NCBI GenBank assembly: GCA_963782255.1
Contig: CAWAIS010000001.1
Span: 5,901,188-5,965,187, forward strand
DNA from: Roseiarcus sp963782255
GTDB lineage: Bacteria; Pseudomonadota; Alphaproteobacteria; Rhizobiales; Beijerinckiaceae
Direction of reading: 5' to 3'
DNA: 64,000 bases
A program made the translations under genes and the position numbers. The first letter of the stretch is position 1. Every line of letters begins with the position of its first letter. This document shows, piece by piece, positions 9,352 through 17,489 of this stretch. The notes below the pieces were generated by a model, which made no database searches, was not told the origin of the DNA, and was given only the letters and a program-made list of their open reading frames with translations.

Positions 9352-10106
9352 GCCCCGCCCCAGCCAGACGACGGATGCTGACGTTCGGATCGATTCCGAC
9401 GTCTGCCGTCCTTCTTCGCCAATAAGGCAGGTGCGTGGTGGCGTCGACCCAAGGCTGAGGCGGGCGATCGACGGCTCAGTTTGTGTCGCCCGATACGCAG
9501 GACAACATTCTTGCCGGTTTCGAAGAGGATCTGGGAAATTGTCGTCTCCGCAGTATTATCTACGGCAGCCCTTCGCCGGCTGACATGCGCGCTGGCGCCG
9601 AGGATGGATTTGCGGCCCTGCACAGACATTGCCGAGACAGTCCTTGGCCAGATAGCGGAAAAACGGCAAGAAGGCCTGTCTCATAACGCGGGCGCGCTTT
9701 TAGAGGTTCCTGTCGAGGCGTAAGCGTCAATAAGCTTTGGCGTTTGTAGGAAGAACAGAGGGGTCCGCCGGCTGCGGACCTTTCTTATTTGGATCAAGCC
9801 CCTAACGCAGGGAGCGCCGGATCCAGCCGAGGCTCTTCTTAGTCGGCGTCCCAGCAACCTAGCGAATGTCTATCAGCGGTTCTATCGCGGCGGCGATGCA
9901 AGCCGAAAATTGCGGCACAAAACCTCCTCTCGAACGTTTGAAGGACGACAGCTTAGGTCAAGCTCCTTAGAAACCCATCAATGGCTAGATCCAAAAACGC
10001 AAAAGAGTCGAGGTGCTCGTCGCTCCAGAAATAGGCAGAGTAACCGGCACCGCCCTCGGTCTTTCATTGACGCTGATCGAGAGCCGGGCCCTATGGACCT
10101 CGAAGA
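9352..10106. other. Long intergenic region, possible small decayed ORFs
   Basis: About 750 bp between the divergent treZ and acyl-CoA dehydrogenase genes. One frame ends at 9723 with a plausible protein tail (AETVLGQIAEKRQEGLSHN) just before a hairpin terminator. A different frame upstream (from 9483: MSPDTQDNILAGFEEDL) also looks protein-like, so a small frameshifted gene on the plus strand is possible. Neither was recognised. The segment must also contain the treZ promoter. Confidence 0.3.
9762..9788 (+). terminator. Rho-independent terminator
   Basis: GGTCCGC (9762-9768), a 5-nt loop, then GCGGACC (9774-9780), followed by TTTCTTATTT. A perfect 7-bp GC-rich stem with a T-rich tail reads only in the plus direction. 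It therefore ends a transcript arriving from about 9400-9720, where only a doubtful small ORF was seen. Confidence 0.7.
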
Positions 10107-11269
10107 ATGAGCGCCGCCGGGAAACCGCCCACGTTGGCTAAGGTCGTTTCTTTTCTCGAAGGGGCGGTTTCGGTGCCCAGCCTGGAGATCGCCGCGCGGG
10201 AGGTTTCCGATCAGGCGTTTGCGAATGCTGATCTCTACGACGAGGACGGCGCTTATCCGAGCGATGAGGTGACGAGGTTAAATGAGGCGGGCTTACTTAA
10301 GGCCACGTTGCCCCGCGAGTTTGGAGGCGCAGCGCTCGGCGGTTTGGCGTTGTGCGACGTCTTCCGTCAAATCGGTTCCGGAAGCCTGCCGCTTGGACGG
10401 CTGCTCGAGGGTCATGTCAACGCGCTTGATCTTGTGCTCCGGTACGGCCGTCGTGAACAAGTGGCCCTTGTTGCTAGCGAGGTGCATGAAGGAAAGATGT
10501 TCGGCGTCTGGAACACAGACGACGGGCAAGGGCTTCGTTTGGTTTGCAAGCCGGGGCGCTTTCATCTCGAGGGCCGAAAGATATTGGCGTCAGGGGCCGG
10601 CCACATCGAACGTCCAATCATCACCGCGTCGGACGATGAGGGTCGCAAGCTTATTGTGATGCCGCGCTTGCGATTGGGTGAGCGTGCAGACCTTTCGCAC
10701 TGGACCGCGCATGGGATGCGGGCGTCAGCCACGGGGGCGGTCGATTTCTCAGGTCTTCAGATCGAACCGATCGAAATTGTTGGAGGTGACGGAGACTACG
10801 AACGCCAGCCCGCGTTTTCGGGGGCGCTTGGCGCTTCGCGGCGGTTCACCTCGGCGGAATGGAAAGGCTGTTCGACCTTCTCCGCGCGCACCTACGCTCT
10901 ACCGGCCGCGGCGGCGATCCGCATCAGGCCGCTCGCCTGGGCCAAGCGGCGATCACTGTCGAAACGGGGCGCCTTTGGGTCGAACGTGCAGCCTCGGTGG
11001 TCGAAGCCCCGTCAGAGGCCAATGGTACCGACCGGATTGTCGCCTACGTGAATCTCGCACGGCTCGCGGTCGAGCGGACTGGTCTTGATCTCATGGAGCT
11101 TGCTCACCGGTCTGTCGGCTTGCGGGGGTTTATCCGACCCAATCCGATCGAACGCATCACCCGCGATCTCGCGACGTACCTTCGACAACCGGGGCCGGAT
11201 CGCGCTCTCGCGAGCGCGGCGGCGTGGGTCCTTGAGGCGGAGGCGTCCGCGTCGGATTTGTGGAGGTGA
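10107..11269 (+). pseudogene. Acyl-CoA dehydrogenase family protein, one frameshift
   Basis: The product resembles the divergent acyl-CoA dehydrogenases that sit beside PIG-L deacetylase, NodS-like methyltransferase and glycosyltransferase genes in proteobacteria (recalled association). The N-terminal helical part reads LLKATLPREFGGAALGG and the middle beta domain reads WTAHGMRASATGAVDFSGL. The frame breaks in the G-run at 10820-10824. The remainder continues in another frame as ERLFDLLRAHLRSTGRGG, QAAITVETGRLWVERAA and a C-terminus ending at 11269, where its TGA overlaps the GTG of the PIG-L gene. No catalytic Glu was assigned. The reaction is unknown. One added G would restore a protein of about 387 aa, so a sequencing indel is possible. 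Confidence 0.7.
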
Positions 11270-11613
11270 GGTTGAACGCCGGCCAAATATTGGAGGCGCC
11301 GCCCCCTATTCGACGCTGGATGAGCGACTTGGGAAGGGGGGACTCGTCGTCATCGCCCCGCATCCGGACGACGAGAGCCTCGCCTGTGGGGGACTAATCG
11401 CAGAGGCTCGCACGGAAGGACGACCCACGCGGGTCATTATCGTCAGCGACGGCACGGGCTCGCATCCCGTTAGCAAGACGTATCCAAAGAATTGTTTGAG
11501 GAACTTGCGAGAGAAGGAAGCGAAGCAAGCTGTCAGCGAACTCGGTCTGGATCCTCACCGGGATATCGTTTTCCTACGCCTTCCCGATCGATTCGTCCCC
11601 ACCGAAGGGCCTA
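11266..11613 (+). pseudogene. PIG-L family deacetylase, 5' half (cut by IS630 copy 1)
   Basis: LmbE/PIG-L enzymes are zinc-dependent N-deacetylases acting on GlcNAc-type substrates. The signature VVIAPHPDDESLACGGLIA (His and Asp-Asp zinc ligands) and VIIVSDGTGSHPVS are clear. The coupled start is GTG 11266 (GTGA overlap with the dehydrogenase stop), reading MRLNAGQILEAPPP. A frame change near 11300 is needed to reach YSTLDERLGKGG. Coding stops at ...VPTEGP, where IS630 enters at TA 11612-11613. The missing 3' half, with the second zinc His, is at 59716-60109 on the minus strand. The two halves join in frame through one TA, giving about 245 aa, the normal family size. Confidence 0.85.
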
Positions 11614-12890
11614 GTTCATCGATTCGATGAAACCGATCTTTTGTGAGGGATTCATTTGGTCTTTGCCGGCCTGTAGGCTGATCTTTTGATTCGCGAGACG
11701 AGATTCGAAGATCATGACGGCACGGCGACGAGCGATTGAGTTGTCGATCGAAGAAGAGGATTTGGCGAGGCTTGTTTCGATAGCACGCTCGCGAACGGAG
11801 CCGGCGAGCCGGGTCGAGCGAGCGCGAATGCTGTTGGCTTACCGGAAAGACCCCTCGTTCTTTGCGGTGGGTCAAGCTTTGGGGGTGCATCATCAGACGG
11901 TCCAGCGCTGCGTTGAGCGGGCGCTGGCCTATGGTCCAATGGCGGCGCTCGACGATCGTCCCCGGCCGGGCAAGGAGCCGACGATCACTGCCGAGGCCAG
12001 GACGTGGCTGGTCTCTCTGGCCTGCCGCAAGGCGAAGGACTTGGGCTATCCGCACGAATTGTGGACGACGCGGCTTCTGGCTCGTCACGCGCGCGAGCAC
12101 GGACCAGCCGAAGGGCACGCCTGCCTTGGCAAGCTGGTTCAGGGCACTTTGTGCAAGATACTCAATGAGCAAGAGGTCAAGCCGCACAAGGTGCGCTACT
12201 ACCTGGAACGCCGCGACCCCGAGTTCAAAGCCAAGATGGCGGAAGTTCTGTGCGTCTACCGCGAGGTCAAGATCATTAAAGAGACCGCGGCCGCATCGAA
12301 GAAGAAGCCGAGCGACGCGGTGGCGATCGTCTCCTATGACGAAAAACCCGGCATCCAGGCGATCGCCACGACCGCCCCGGATCTGCCGCCCGAGCCCGGC
12401 GCGCACGCGACCTTCGCGCGCGATCATGAATATAAACGCCACGGCACGGTCAGCTTGCTGGCCGGCATCGACCTGCTCACCGGCGCGGTTCACGCTCTGG
12501 TCAAGGATCGCCACCGCAGCCGCGAATTCATCGAATTTCTCCAGCTTCTCGACGCCGCCTATCCAGCCCACACGGCGATCAAGCTGATCCTCGACAATCA
12601 TTCCGCGCACATTTCCAGGGAAACCAAAGCTTGGCTCGCCGAGCAGCCCGCCGGCCGCTTCGAATTCACTTTCACGCCCAAGCACGGCTCCTGGCTCAAT
12701 CTCGTCGAGGGCTTCTTTTCCAAGCTTGCCCGCTCCGTCCTGCGCCACATCCGAGTCGCATCGAAACAGGAACTCAAGGAGCGCATCATCGCCGCAATGG
12801 ACGAGTTCAACCGACACCCTGTCGTCCATACTTGGTCCTATAAACTCGACAACGCCGCTTGATATGATTCGAACTTTGGAAACGACGAAC
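11614..12890 (+). mobile_element. IS630-family element, copy 1 (1277 bp)
   Basis: The bounds are the TA target dinucleotides at 11612-11613 and 12891-12892. The ends are imperfect inverted repeats: GTTCATCGATT and, from the other side, GTTCGTCGTTT. It has the same length as copy 2 at 60110-61386, in opposite orientation. Comparing the encoded proteins shows one difference (SIEEEDL here, SIGEEDL in copy 2). Its left flank is PIG-L coding sequence, but its right flank is unrelated, which is the mark of recombination between the copies. Confidence 0.92.
11714..12862 (+). CDS. IS630-family transposase
   Basis: This intact 382-aa DDE transposase of the IS630/Tc1-mariner superfamily inserts at TA. 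An N-terminal helix-turn-helix region reads FAVGQALGVHHQTVQRCVERAL. The catalytic triad is in IVSYDEKPGIQAI (Asp), LILDNHSAH (Asp) and TPKHGSWLNLVEGFFSKLAR (Glu). The start MTARRRAIELSIEEEDL is preceded by the left inverted repeat about 100 bp upstream. There is no frameshift, so the element may be active, which fits its near-identical second copy. Confidence 0.93.
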   Translation: MTARRRAIELSIEEEDLARLVSIARSRTEPASRVERARMLLAYRKDPSFFAVGQALGVHHQTVQRCVERALAYGPMAALDDRPRPGKEPTITAEARTWLVSLACRKAKDLGYPHELWTTRLLARHAREHGPAEGHACLGKLVQGTLCKILNEQEVKPHKVRYYLERRDPEFKAKMAEVLCVYREVKIIKETAAASKKKPSDAVAIVSYDEKPGIQAIATTAPDLPPEPGAHATFARDHEYKRHGTVSLLAGIDLLTGAVHALVKDRHRSREFIEFLQLLDAAYPAHTAIKLILDNHSAHISRETKAWLAEQPAGRFEFTFTPKHGSWLNLVEGFFSKLARSVLRHIRVASKQELKERIIAAMDEFNRHPVVHTWSYKLDNAA

Positions 12891-12926
12891 TAGTTCCTGA
12901 TCAACGCGGCTTCGTTCTCACTCTGT

Positions 12927-12962
12927 CGCTTAGCGTGGTTTTCTGCCCGTTCTATGTCGTCA
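12927..12962 (+). repeat. Tn3-type terminal inverted repeat, outer end lost
   Basis: The sequence from CGCTTAGCGTGG to GTTCTATGTCGTCA nearly matches the Tn3-type repeat at 13592-13629, but lacks the terminal CCCC. Both copies point the same way. Immediately after it the reading passes into a different IS630 transposase, so a deletion has fused a Tn3 end to that gene. Confidence 0.6.
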
Positions 12963-13424
12963 AGCATCCGGCACAGTCGCTGACGAAGGCGCGCATCCTG
13001 TTGAAGGCGGACGTGTCGGAGGCGGGCGAAGGTTGGAGCGACAGCGCGATCGCGGCGGCGTTGGACACCAGCATCAACAATATCGGCCGCACCCGGCGTC
13101 GACTGCTCGAAGAAGGGATAGCGGCGGCGCTGACCCGCAAATACAATCCGAACTCCGCCCGGCCGCGGATTTTCGACGGGGCTGCCGAGGCGGAATTGAT
13201 CGCCCTGACCTGCTCGCCGGCGCCCGAGGGGTTCGCGCGTTGGAGTTTGCGCCTGCTCGAGGAGAAGGTCGTCGAATTGAACATCGTCGAGAAGGCAAGC
13301 GACAACACGATCGGAAGGACTCTAAAAAAACGTCCTCAAGCCCCACCGCAATCGGCAATGGGTGATCCCGCCGGACGCCAACGCCGGCTTCGTCGCTGCC
13401 ATGGAGGACGTGCTGGATACGTAC
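12963..13424 (+). pseudogene. Second, different IS630-family transposase, truncated at both ends
   Basis: The reading PAQSLTKARILLKADVSEAG then SDSAIAAALDTSINNIGRTR is the N-terminal helix-turn-helix part of an IS630 transposase unrelated in detail to the intact copies. An extra A in the A-run at 13324-13330 shifts the frame, and the protein goes on as NVLKPHRNRQWVIPPDANAG up to DVLDTYLK. There it stops being IS630-like and becomes a Tn3 transposase tail. The start codon and the whole catalytic half are missing. It is a relic. Confidence 0.75.
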
Positions 13425-13598
13425 CTGAAGATTCCGAACGAGCTGATGCCCTACCTGGCGCCGCTGGGCTGGCAGCACATCAACCTCACCGGTGACTATA
13501 TCTGGACAGAGCCGTCGAGACTCGACGGCGAGGGCTCCCGCCCGCTCACGACGCCTTCGAGCTCGACCAACACTGATGTTCTTGATCTGTCCGCTTAG
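13425..13598 (+). pseudogene. Tn3-family transposase, 3' end only
   Basis: IPNELMPYLAPLGWQHINL followed by TGDYIW is the conserved C-terminus of Tn3-family TnpA (the PLGWEHINLTGDY block). It is joined in frame to the IS630 relic upstream. The stop at 13596-13598 falls inside the 38-bp inverted repeat, as is usual at the tnpA end of Tn3 elements. The rest of the transposon is absent to the left, and no resolvase is seen. Confidence 0.7.
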
Positions 13599-13629
13599 CG
13601 TGTTTTTGGCCGTTCTATGTCGTCACCCC
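13592..13629 (+). repeat. Tn3-type 38-bp terminal inverted repeat
   Basis: The minus strand reads GGGGTGACGACATAGAACGG then CCAAAAACACGCTAAGCG. It has the right length and the conserved GGGG start, AACGG core and TAAGCG inner end of Tn3-family repeats. It marks the former outer border of the transposon whose tnpA tail lies just upstream. Confidence 0.75.
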
Positions 13630-13690
13630 GAAACTGGAGCCCATCACAAAACGGGGGCACCACGGGGCGTAGTGGGCTACGATCGGGCTG

Positions 13691-14302
13691 ATGATCGATC
13701 TCGGCCCGAGATTGCTGCAGTTGAAGATGCTGCTGCGGGATGTTCATCCCGCAGTTTGGCGCCGGGTCAGGCTGGCAGATGAGCTATCGATTGCCGAGCT
13801 GCACCGGGTGATCCAGATCCTCATGGGGTGGGATGATGATCATCTGCACCGCTTTCGCATCCATGGCCGAGATTACGGCATTGCCTATATCGGCGGACCG
13901 AACTTCGGCGAGGACGCCGCTGCCGTGCCACTGTCGTTGTTCGGGTTCCGTCCCACGGAGCGGTTTCTGTACGAATATGATTTTACGGCTGGATGGCAGA
14001 TCGAGGTGCGGGTCGAGCGGGTGATCCAGGCAGCACCGCGCGAGAATCATCGTATCCCCGTTTGTATTGCCGGCCGACAGGCTGGTCCCCCGGACGGCTG
14101 CGGTGGACCGCAGGCTTATGCAGAACGGCGTCGTGATGCCGTCGGCTGGGAGATGGCCGATGATGTGGACTCGGTCGTCGCCGTCCTGCGCCGGGTCAGT
14201 GACGGCGATGCCACCGTCCTGGACGATCCCGAAGAGCGCTCGGACTTTGAGCGCGCCGTGCCCCGCCTGAAGGCCCGAGTGTCACTGGGCGCCTTGGCGT
14301 GA
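13691..14302 (+). CDS. Plasmid pRiA4b ORF-3-like protein
   Basis: This 203-aa protein of the PRiA4_ORF3 family (PF07929) begins LLQLKMLLRDVHPAVWRRV, with LHRVIQILMGWDDDHLHRF, the family's hallmark opening, and FLYEYDFTAGWQIEVRVE, the beta-strand core. Members are common on Rhizobiales plasmids, integrative elements and transposon cargo, and have no established biochemical role. Here it starts about 60 bp after a Tn3 end and lies just before a TniA remnant, so it was probably mobile cargo. The ATG at 13691 is kept because the family begins at this point. The C-terminal third (PPDGCGGPQAYAERRRDAVG) is less conserved. Confidence 0.85.
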   Translation: MIDLGPRLLQLKMLLRDVHPAVWRRVRLADELSIAELHRVIQILMGWDDDHLHRFRIHGRDYGIAYIGGPNFGEDAAAVPLSLFGFRPTERFLYEYDFTAGWQIEVRVERVIQAAPRENHRIPVCIAGRQAGPPDGCGGPQAYAERRRDAVGWEMADDVDSVVAVLRRVSDGDATVLDDPEERSDFERAVPRLKARVSLGALA

Positions 14303-14387
14303 GACTGCTGGAATTTTGCCGAACGCAGGCATTTTGGCTTGAGACCGTACCGCGCTGAAATCTCAGGTTAGCTGTCAATTTGAGACT

Positions 14388-14561
14388 GGCCGAACCCTGG
14401 CCATCGACGTGTTCCCGAGGGGCGTGACAGGATTTCACGTGTCGGTGAATGCGCCCTCGCGCATGTCGGTGGGCTTGTGCCTGTTGAATTCCGTCTTCGA
14501 CAAGAAAGCATGGCTCAAGGAGCGTGAGATTGACCCAAACTGGCCAGTGATCGCGTCATAG
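14388..14561 (+). pseudogene. TniA/Mu-type transposase fragment
   Basis: The frame ACC CTG GCC ATC gives TLAIDVFPRGVTGFHVSVN, then APSRMSVGLCLLNSVFDKKAW and LKEREIDPNWPV, stopping at 14561. This matches the catalytic core of TniA-like (Mu/Tn7 superfamily) DDE transposases, where the first Asp is in AIDVF and a helix with a conserved Trp follows. Only about 57 residues survive, with no start and no C-terminal domain. It is too short to appear as an ATG-started ORF. The direct repeats just downstream are probably the matching transposon end. Confidence 0.6.
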
Positions 14562-14664
14562 CACCGGCAACCCTTCAGCCCAGTTCGCGGCCTTCAATGC
14601 CTCAGCGTCGGTCGCCGGCTCTCGTCCGCTTCGGTTCCGAATCGAAATGACGTTCAGATCAAAA

Positions 14665-14791
14665 AATCTCACGTCAAATGTCCAAGGGTAACGAGAATCT
14701 CAGGTTAAATGTCCAAGCCGATGTCTCAGGCATTACGCCAAGGCATTGAAAACACGCAATCCAGAATCTCACGCCAAAATGTCCAGTGACA
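14665..14791 (+). repeat. Three direct repeats, probable transposon end
   Basis: AATCTCACGTCAAATGTCCA (14665), AATCTCAGGTTAAATGTCCA (14696) and AATCTCACGCCAAAATGTCC (14765) are spaced 31 and 69 bp apart, and the last is followed by AGTGACA. A weaker fourth copy, AAATCTCAGGTTA, lies near 14358. Repeated transposase-binding sites ending in TGACA (TGTCA in the other direction) are typical of Tn5053/Tn7-type and IS21-type ends. This fits the TniA fragment next door. A short minus-strand frame in between (NVISIRNRSGREPATDAEAL) was not recognised. Confidence 0.6.
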
Positions 14792-14902
14792 CCCGCTGTC
14801 AGCGCAAGTCGCGGCCCGATTGGCCGCAGGCCAACAGGTCATTCAAGCGGCTAGAGGAGAGTGCCGGCTTCCCGAGGAAGAGCTCCCCGTCCCGGACGTA
14901 GC

Positions 14903-15809
14903 GGGAGGCCGCTACGATTAACCGGGCGCTGGGGTCCGGGATGAACCTCATCCTGACCCCTGGAGTTTACAATCTCGATCGCAGCATCGAGGTCAGCCGT
15001 CCGGACACCGTGGTGCTCGGCCTCGGGTTCCCAACTCTGATCCCGCAGAATGGCGCGCCGGCGATGCAGGTCAGTAGCGCGAAGGGAATCCTGATTTCAG
15101 GCATCATTATCGACGCTGGTCCGGTAAACTCTCCGGTTCTGCTCGCCTTCGGAAGCGACAAGACAAAGAGCGACAATGTCGCGTCCGACCCGGGCGGCCT
15201 CTACGACGTGTTCTTCCGCATCGGCGGCGCGGCTGCAGGCAGTGCGACGGCCAGCCTCGTCGTCAACAACAACAATGTCATCCTCGACGACATCTGGGCC
15301 TGGCGCGCCGATCACGGTGCCGGCGTGGGCTGGACCAGCAACACGGCCGACACAGGCGTGATCATCAACGGCGACAACGTGACGGCCTACGGATTGTTCG
15401 TGGAGCACTATCAGAAATACGAGGTGATCTGGAACGGCGACAAAGGCACGGACATCTTTTTCCAGAACGAGATGCCATACGATCCGCCGAGCCAGGCCGC
15501 GTGGATGGAAGCGCCGGGCGTCGACGGTTGGGCGGCTTTCAAGGTCGCCGACGGCGCAAGAAACTTCGCCGGCTATGGGATGGGCAGTTACAGCTTCTTC
15601 AACCAGGGCGTCGACATATTTGCCGCGAACGCGTTTGAAGTCCCGCCGGCTTCGCTGCCGTCTTCCGGCCTGAGCATGAACAATCTGCTGACGGTCTTCC
15701 TCAATGCGAGTCAGGGGAAGGGCGGTATTTTGAACGGATCAATAACACGGGCGGGTCGTCGACGGCGGCCAATCCGGATGTTCCCGTCACGGTAGTGCAT
15801 TATCCCTGA
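14903..15809 (+). pseudogene. Parallel beta-helix (pectate-lyase-like) protein, 5'-truncated and frameshifted
   Basis: Reading from 14903, INRALGSGMNLILTPGVYNL is followed by repeated Asn- and Val-rich strands (SAKGILISGIIIDAG, SLVVNNNNVILDDIWAW, DTGVIINGDNVTAYGLFVEH). This is the stacked beta-helix pattern of large secreted glycosidase- or lyase-like proteins. An in-frame stop just upstream shows that the N-terminal half is missing. Near 15730 the frame must change to reach the proper tail, NPDVPVTVVHYP, ending at 15809. Substrate and exact family are not identifiable. Related genes are often annotated as coagulation factor 5/8 or GH55-like proteins in soil bacteria. Confidence 0.6.
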
Positions 15810-15879
15810 GAGGGGCTAAAGAAACGATCGGGTTGATGCACCGCCGTCACGGCGGGGAGCGCCTTCCGGCGCCTGACTT

Positions 15880-16161
15880 CGGGGACGGCGGGGCACCTGA
15901 TAATTTCGGCGTCGTGACGGGCTTCAAATTCCGTCTGCACCCGATACCGCCGACATTAACGTTCTGCGCGCCGGCCTATCCGGAATCGCGCGCGAGCAAG
16001 CTCATCCCGTCTGGCGGGATTTCATGACCAAAGCTCCGGCCCGGCTTTCAAGCTACGCGGAATTCTCGACCATCCCTCGCGACCCTGGCTACTCGGGTGC
16101 GCGGCATCGGCTTGGGATCGATGTTGCGCCGCATATCCTACCTCAGCAGACCGGGATCTGA
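15880..16161 (+). pseudogene. FAD-linked oxidase (BBE-type) fragment, frameshifted
   Basis: DNFGVVTGFKFRLHPIPPTL is the conserved GGxGNFGVVT-F block that ends the FAD-binding half of berberine-bridge/6-hydroxynicotine oxidase-type enzymes. It is followed by ASKLIP, a frame change near 16010, and then VWRDFMTKAPARLSSYAEF. The fragment ends at 16161. No start and no C-terminal BBE motif are present. It follows the beta-helix relic by about 70 bp. Confidence 0.6.
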
Positions 16162-16185
16162 TCGGCCACATCGAATAGGGTCAAC

Positions 16186-16506
16186 TCATTGCAGCTTATC
16201 CCCATCATTCGCAGCGGTCGCAGCCTCGTCCTCGCGCGGCCGGTAGCTCTCCCTCACCCAATCCTCGATCGTCTTCCGGTGGGTCACGTCTACGGTCTCC
16301 TTTGGCCTGCCCCAGCCGCGATCGAGAATGGCGGTCGCGGCTGACACGCGGGCGGCAGGAGGCGCGTTCGCCGAGGTCACGACTGCCTTCAACGCGTCCA
16401 GGGCTTCCTCAAAGCGTTGCGCACGCTCATCGCATGCCATCGCCCGCCGCGCGGAGTTGGGACGGCCGCTCTTCGTCCTCTTCCTGCTCGCGGTGATCGT
16501 GGTCAT
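16186..16506 (-). CDS. Small phage-terminase-like / hypothetical protein
   Basis: This 106-aa protein has a basic N-terminus (TASRKRTKSGRPNSARRAM), a helical middle (AQRFEEALDALKAVVTSANA) and the motif PPAARVSAATAILDRGWGRP. That motif recurs in DUF5681-like and small-terminase-like proteins of prophages and integrative elements. The C-terminus is acidic. The surroundings are other fragments with no terminase large subunit nearby, so it is probably a stranded prophage gene. Function is unknown; the motif is seen, the phage link is inferred. Confidence 0.55.
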   Translation of the reverse strand: MTTITASRKRTKSGRPNSARRAMACDERAQRFEEALDALKAVVTSANAPPAARVSAATAILDRGWGRPKETVDVTHRKTIEDWVRESYRPREDEAATAANDGDKLQ

Positions 16507-16714
16507 GACCTTGCTCCAGTATCTGCCCGTTCTCGCGCTTGGCCCGACCGCCGTGCACTTTTTCGCCGCGCAGGGTCAAGCCTTCTGAGGCTGGAGGCTT
16601 CGCGCGTTCTTGCGAACGTTGCTCCTCAAATTCATCTGTCCCTCGAGGACGGCGACGACCGGTTCGCCAAGCGATCCGGCAGACCGGATTCTTCGCCAAG
16701 GTCAGGAGAATAAA

Positions 16715-16969
16715 GTGATTCAGCAATCGGCGATTCAAGCAGCATCCGCGGCCGGCTCGTGCCTCTACATTGGGCAGGATCGTTTCGGACGCTGGGTCGT
16801 CAGGGACGCGGAATGCCTGTGCGGCGGGCTGTTCGCGAACCAGACTGAGGCGATCCGTTTTGCGATGTACGAATGCCAGCGCCGCCCCCAGCCCGTCATC
16901 ATGTTGCCGAACGGCCTCGAACTGGACGGCGCAGAGCCCCTCACTCCGGCTCAGAGGTTTGCCTTTTGA
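16715..16969 (+). CDS. Conserved small hypothetical protein
   Basis: This 84-aa protein is read from GTG 16715, which sits 5 bp after an AGGAG site (start chosen on that basis; an upstream in-frame start is possible). The core LYIGQDRFGRWVVRDAECLC and FANQTEAIRFAMYECQRRPQ has the look of a compact alpha/beta protein found repeatedly in Rhizobiales genomes next to mobile elements. No catalytic motif is visible. It is intact, unlike its neighbours. Confidence 0.5.
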   Translation: MIQQSAIQAASAAGSCLYIGQDRFGRWVVRDAECLCGGLFANQTEAIRFAMYECQRRPQPVIMLPNGLELDGAEPLTPAQRFAF

Positions 16970-17489
16970 ACCGCGCCGCTGCGCGGAACAGGAATAGAAT
17001 CGACGCTCGACAGGGCGGAGCGTGTGATTCAGACCATCAACGAAAAGCTGGCGGCCCCATAACGCGCAGGCTCGTTCGGGCGGCAAGATCCGCTTTCCAT
17101 TATCGGGCGCGCCGCCAAGGCGCCCGCCCGCCGGCCACGGCGCGGGAAAGGAAACCGCGCCGACGCGAAACCGGGGAGCAGATCCGGCCCCGGGTTTCAT
17201 CATCGCCAGAGCGACCGATCGTCGTCGACAATCCGCATCTCGCCGGTCGCGCGGTCCTCCTGGAAGATGCGAACGGGCGGCGCGGATTGCGCGCGCGGCA
17301 GGCGTTCTGGCGGCGGCCATGCCCCGGCATCGAACGCTAAACGGAAACCACGAGTAAACGATTGCACTGCTGCGGTTGCTCCGCGCAAACTCTCAGTGCG
17401 GTCACTTTGGCACCGGCGCATCCGCATCCCGCGACAGCGCCTCCCGCGCCGCTTGCCCGCGAGGAAGGAATGGTCATCCGGTTGGGAAA
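16970..17489. other. Region without a confident gene
   Basis: About 520 bp between a small plus-strand gene and the truncated acyl-CoA ligase. A minus-strand reading ending at 17200 (PVRIFQEDRATGEMRIVDDD) looks protein-like and may be the tail of a lost gene. Its upstream part is antisense to the ligase. Nothing else was recognised. Confidence 0.3.

Noticed and set aside
16427..17320. 297-aa minus-strand frame
   Set aside because: It is Arg/Ala/Gly-rich with no family features, and overlaps a small plus-strand gene that has its own AGGAG site.
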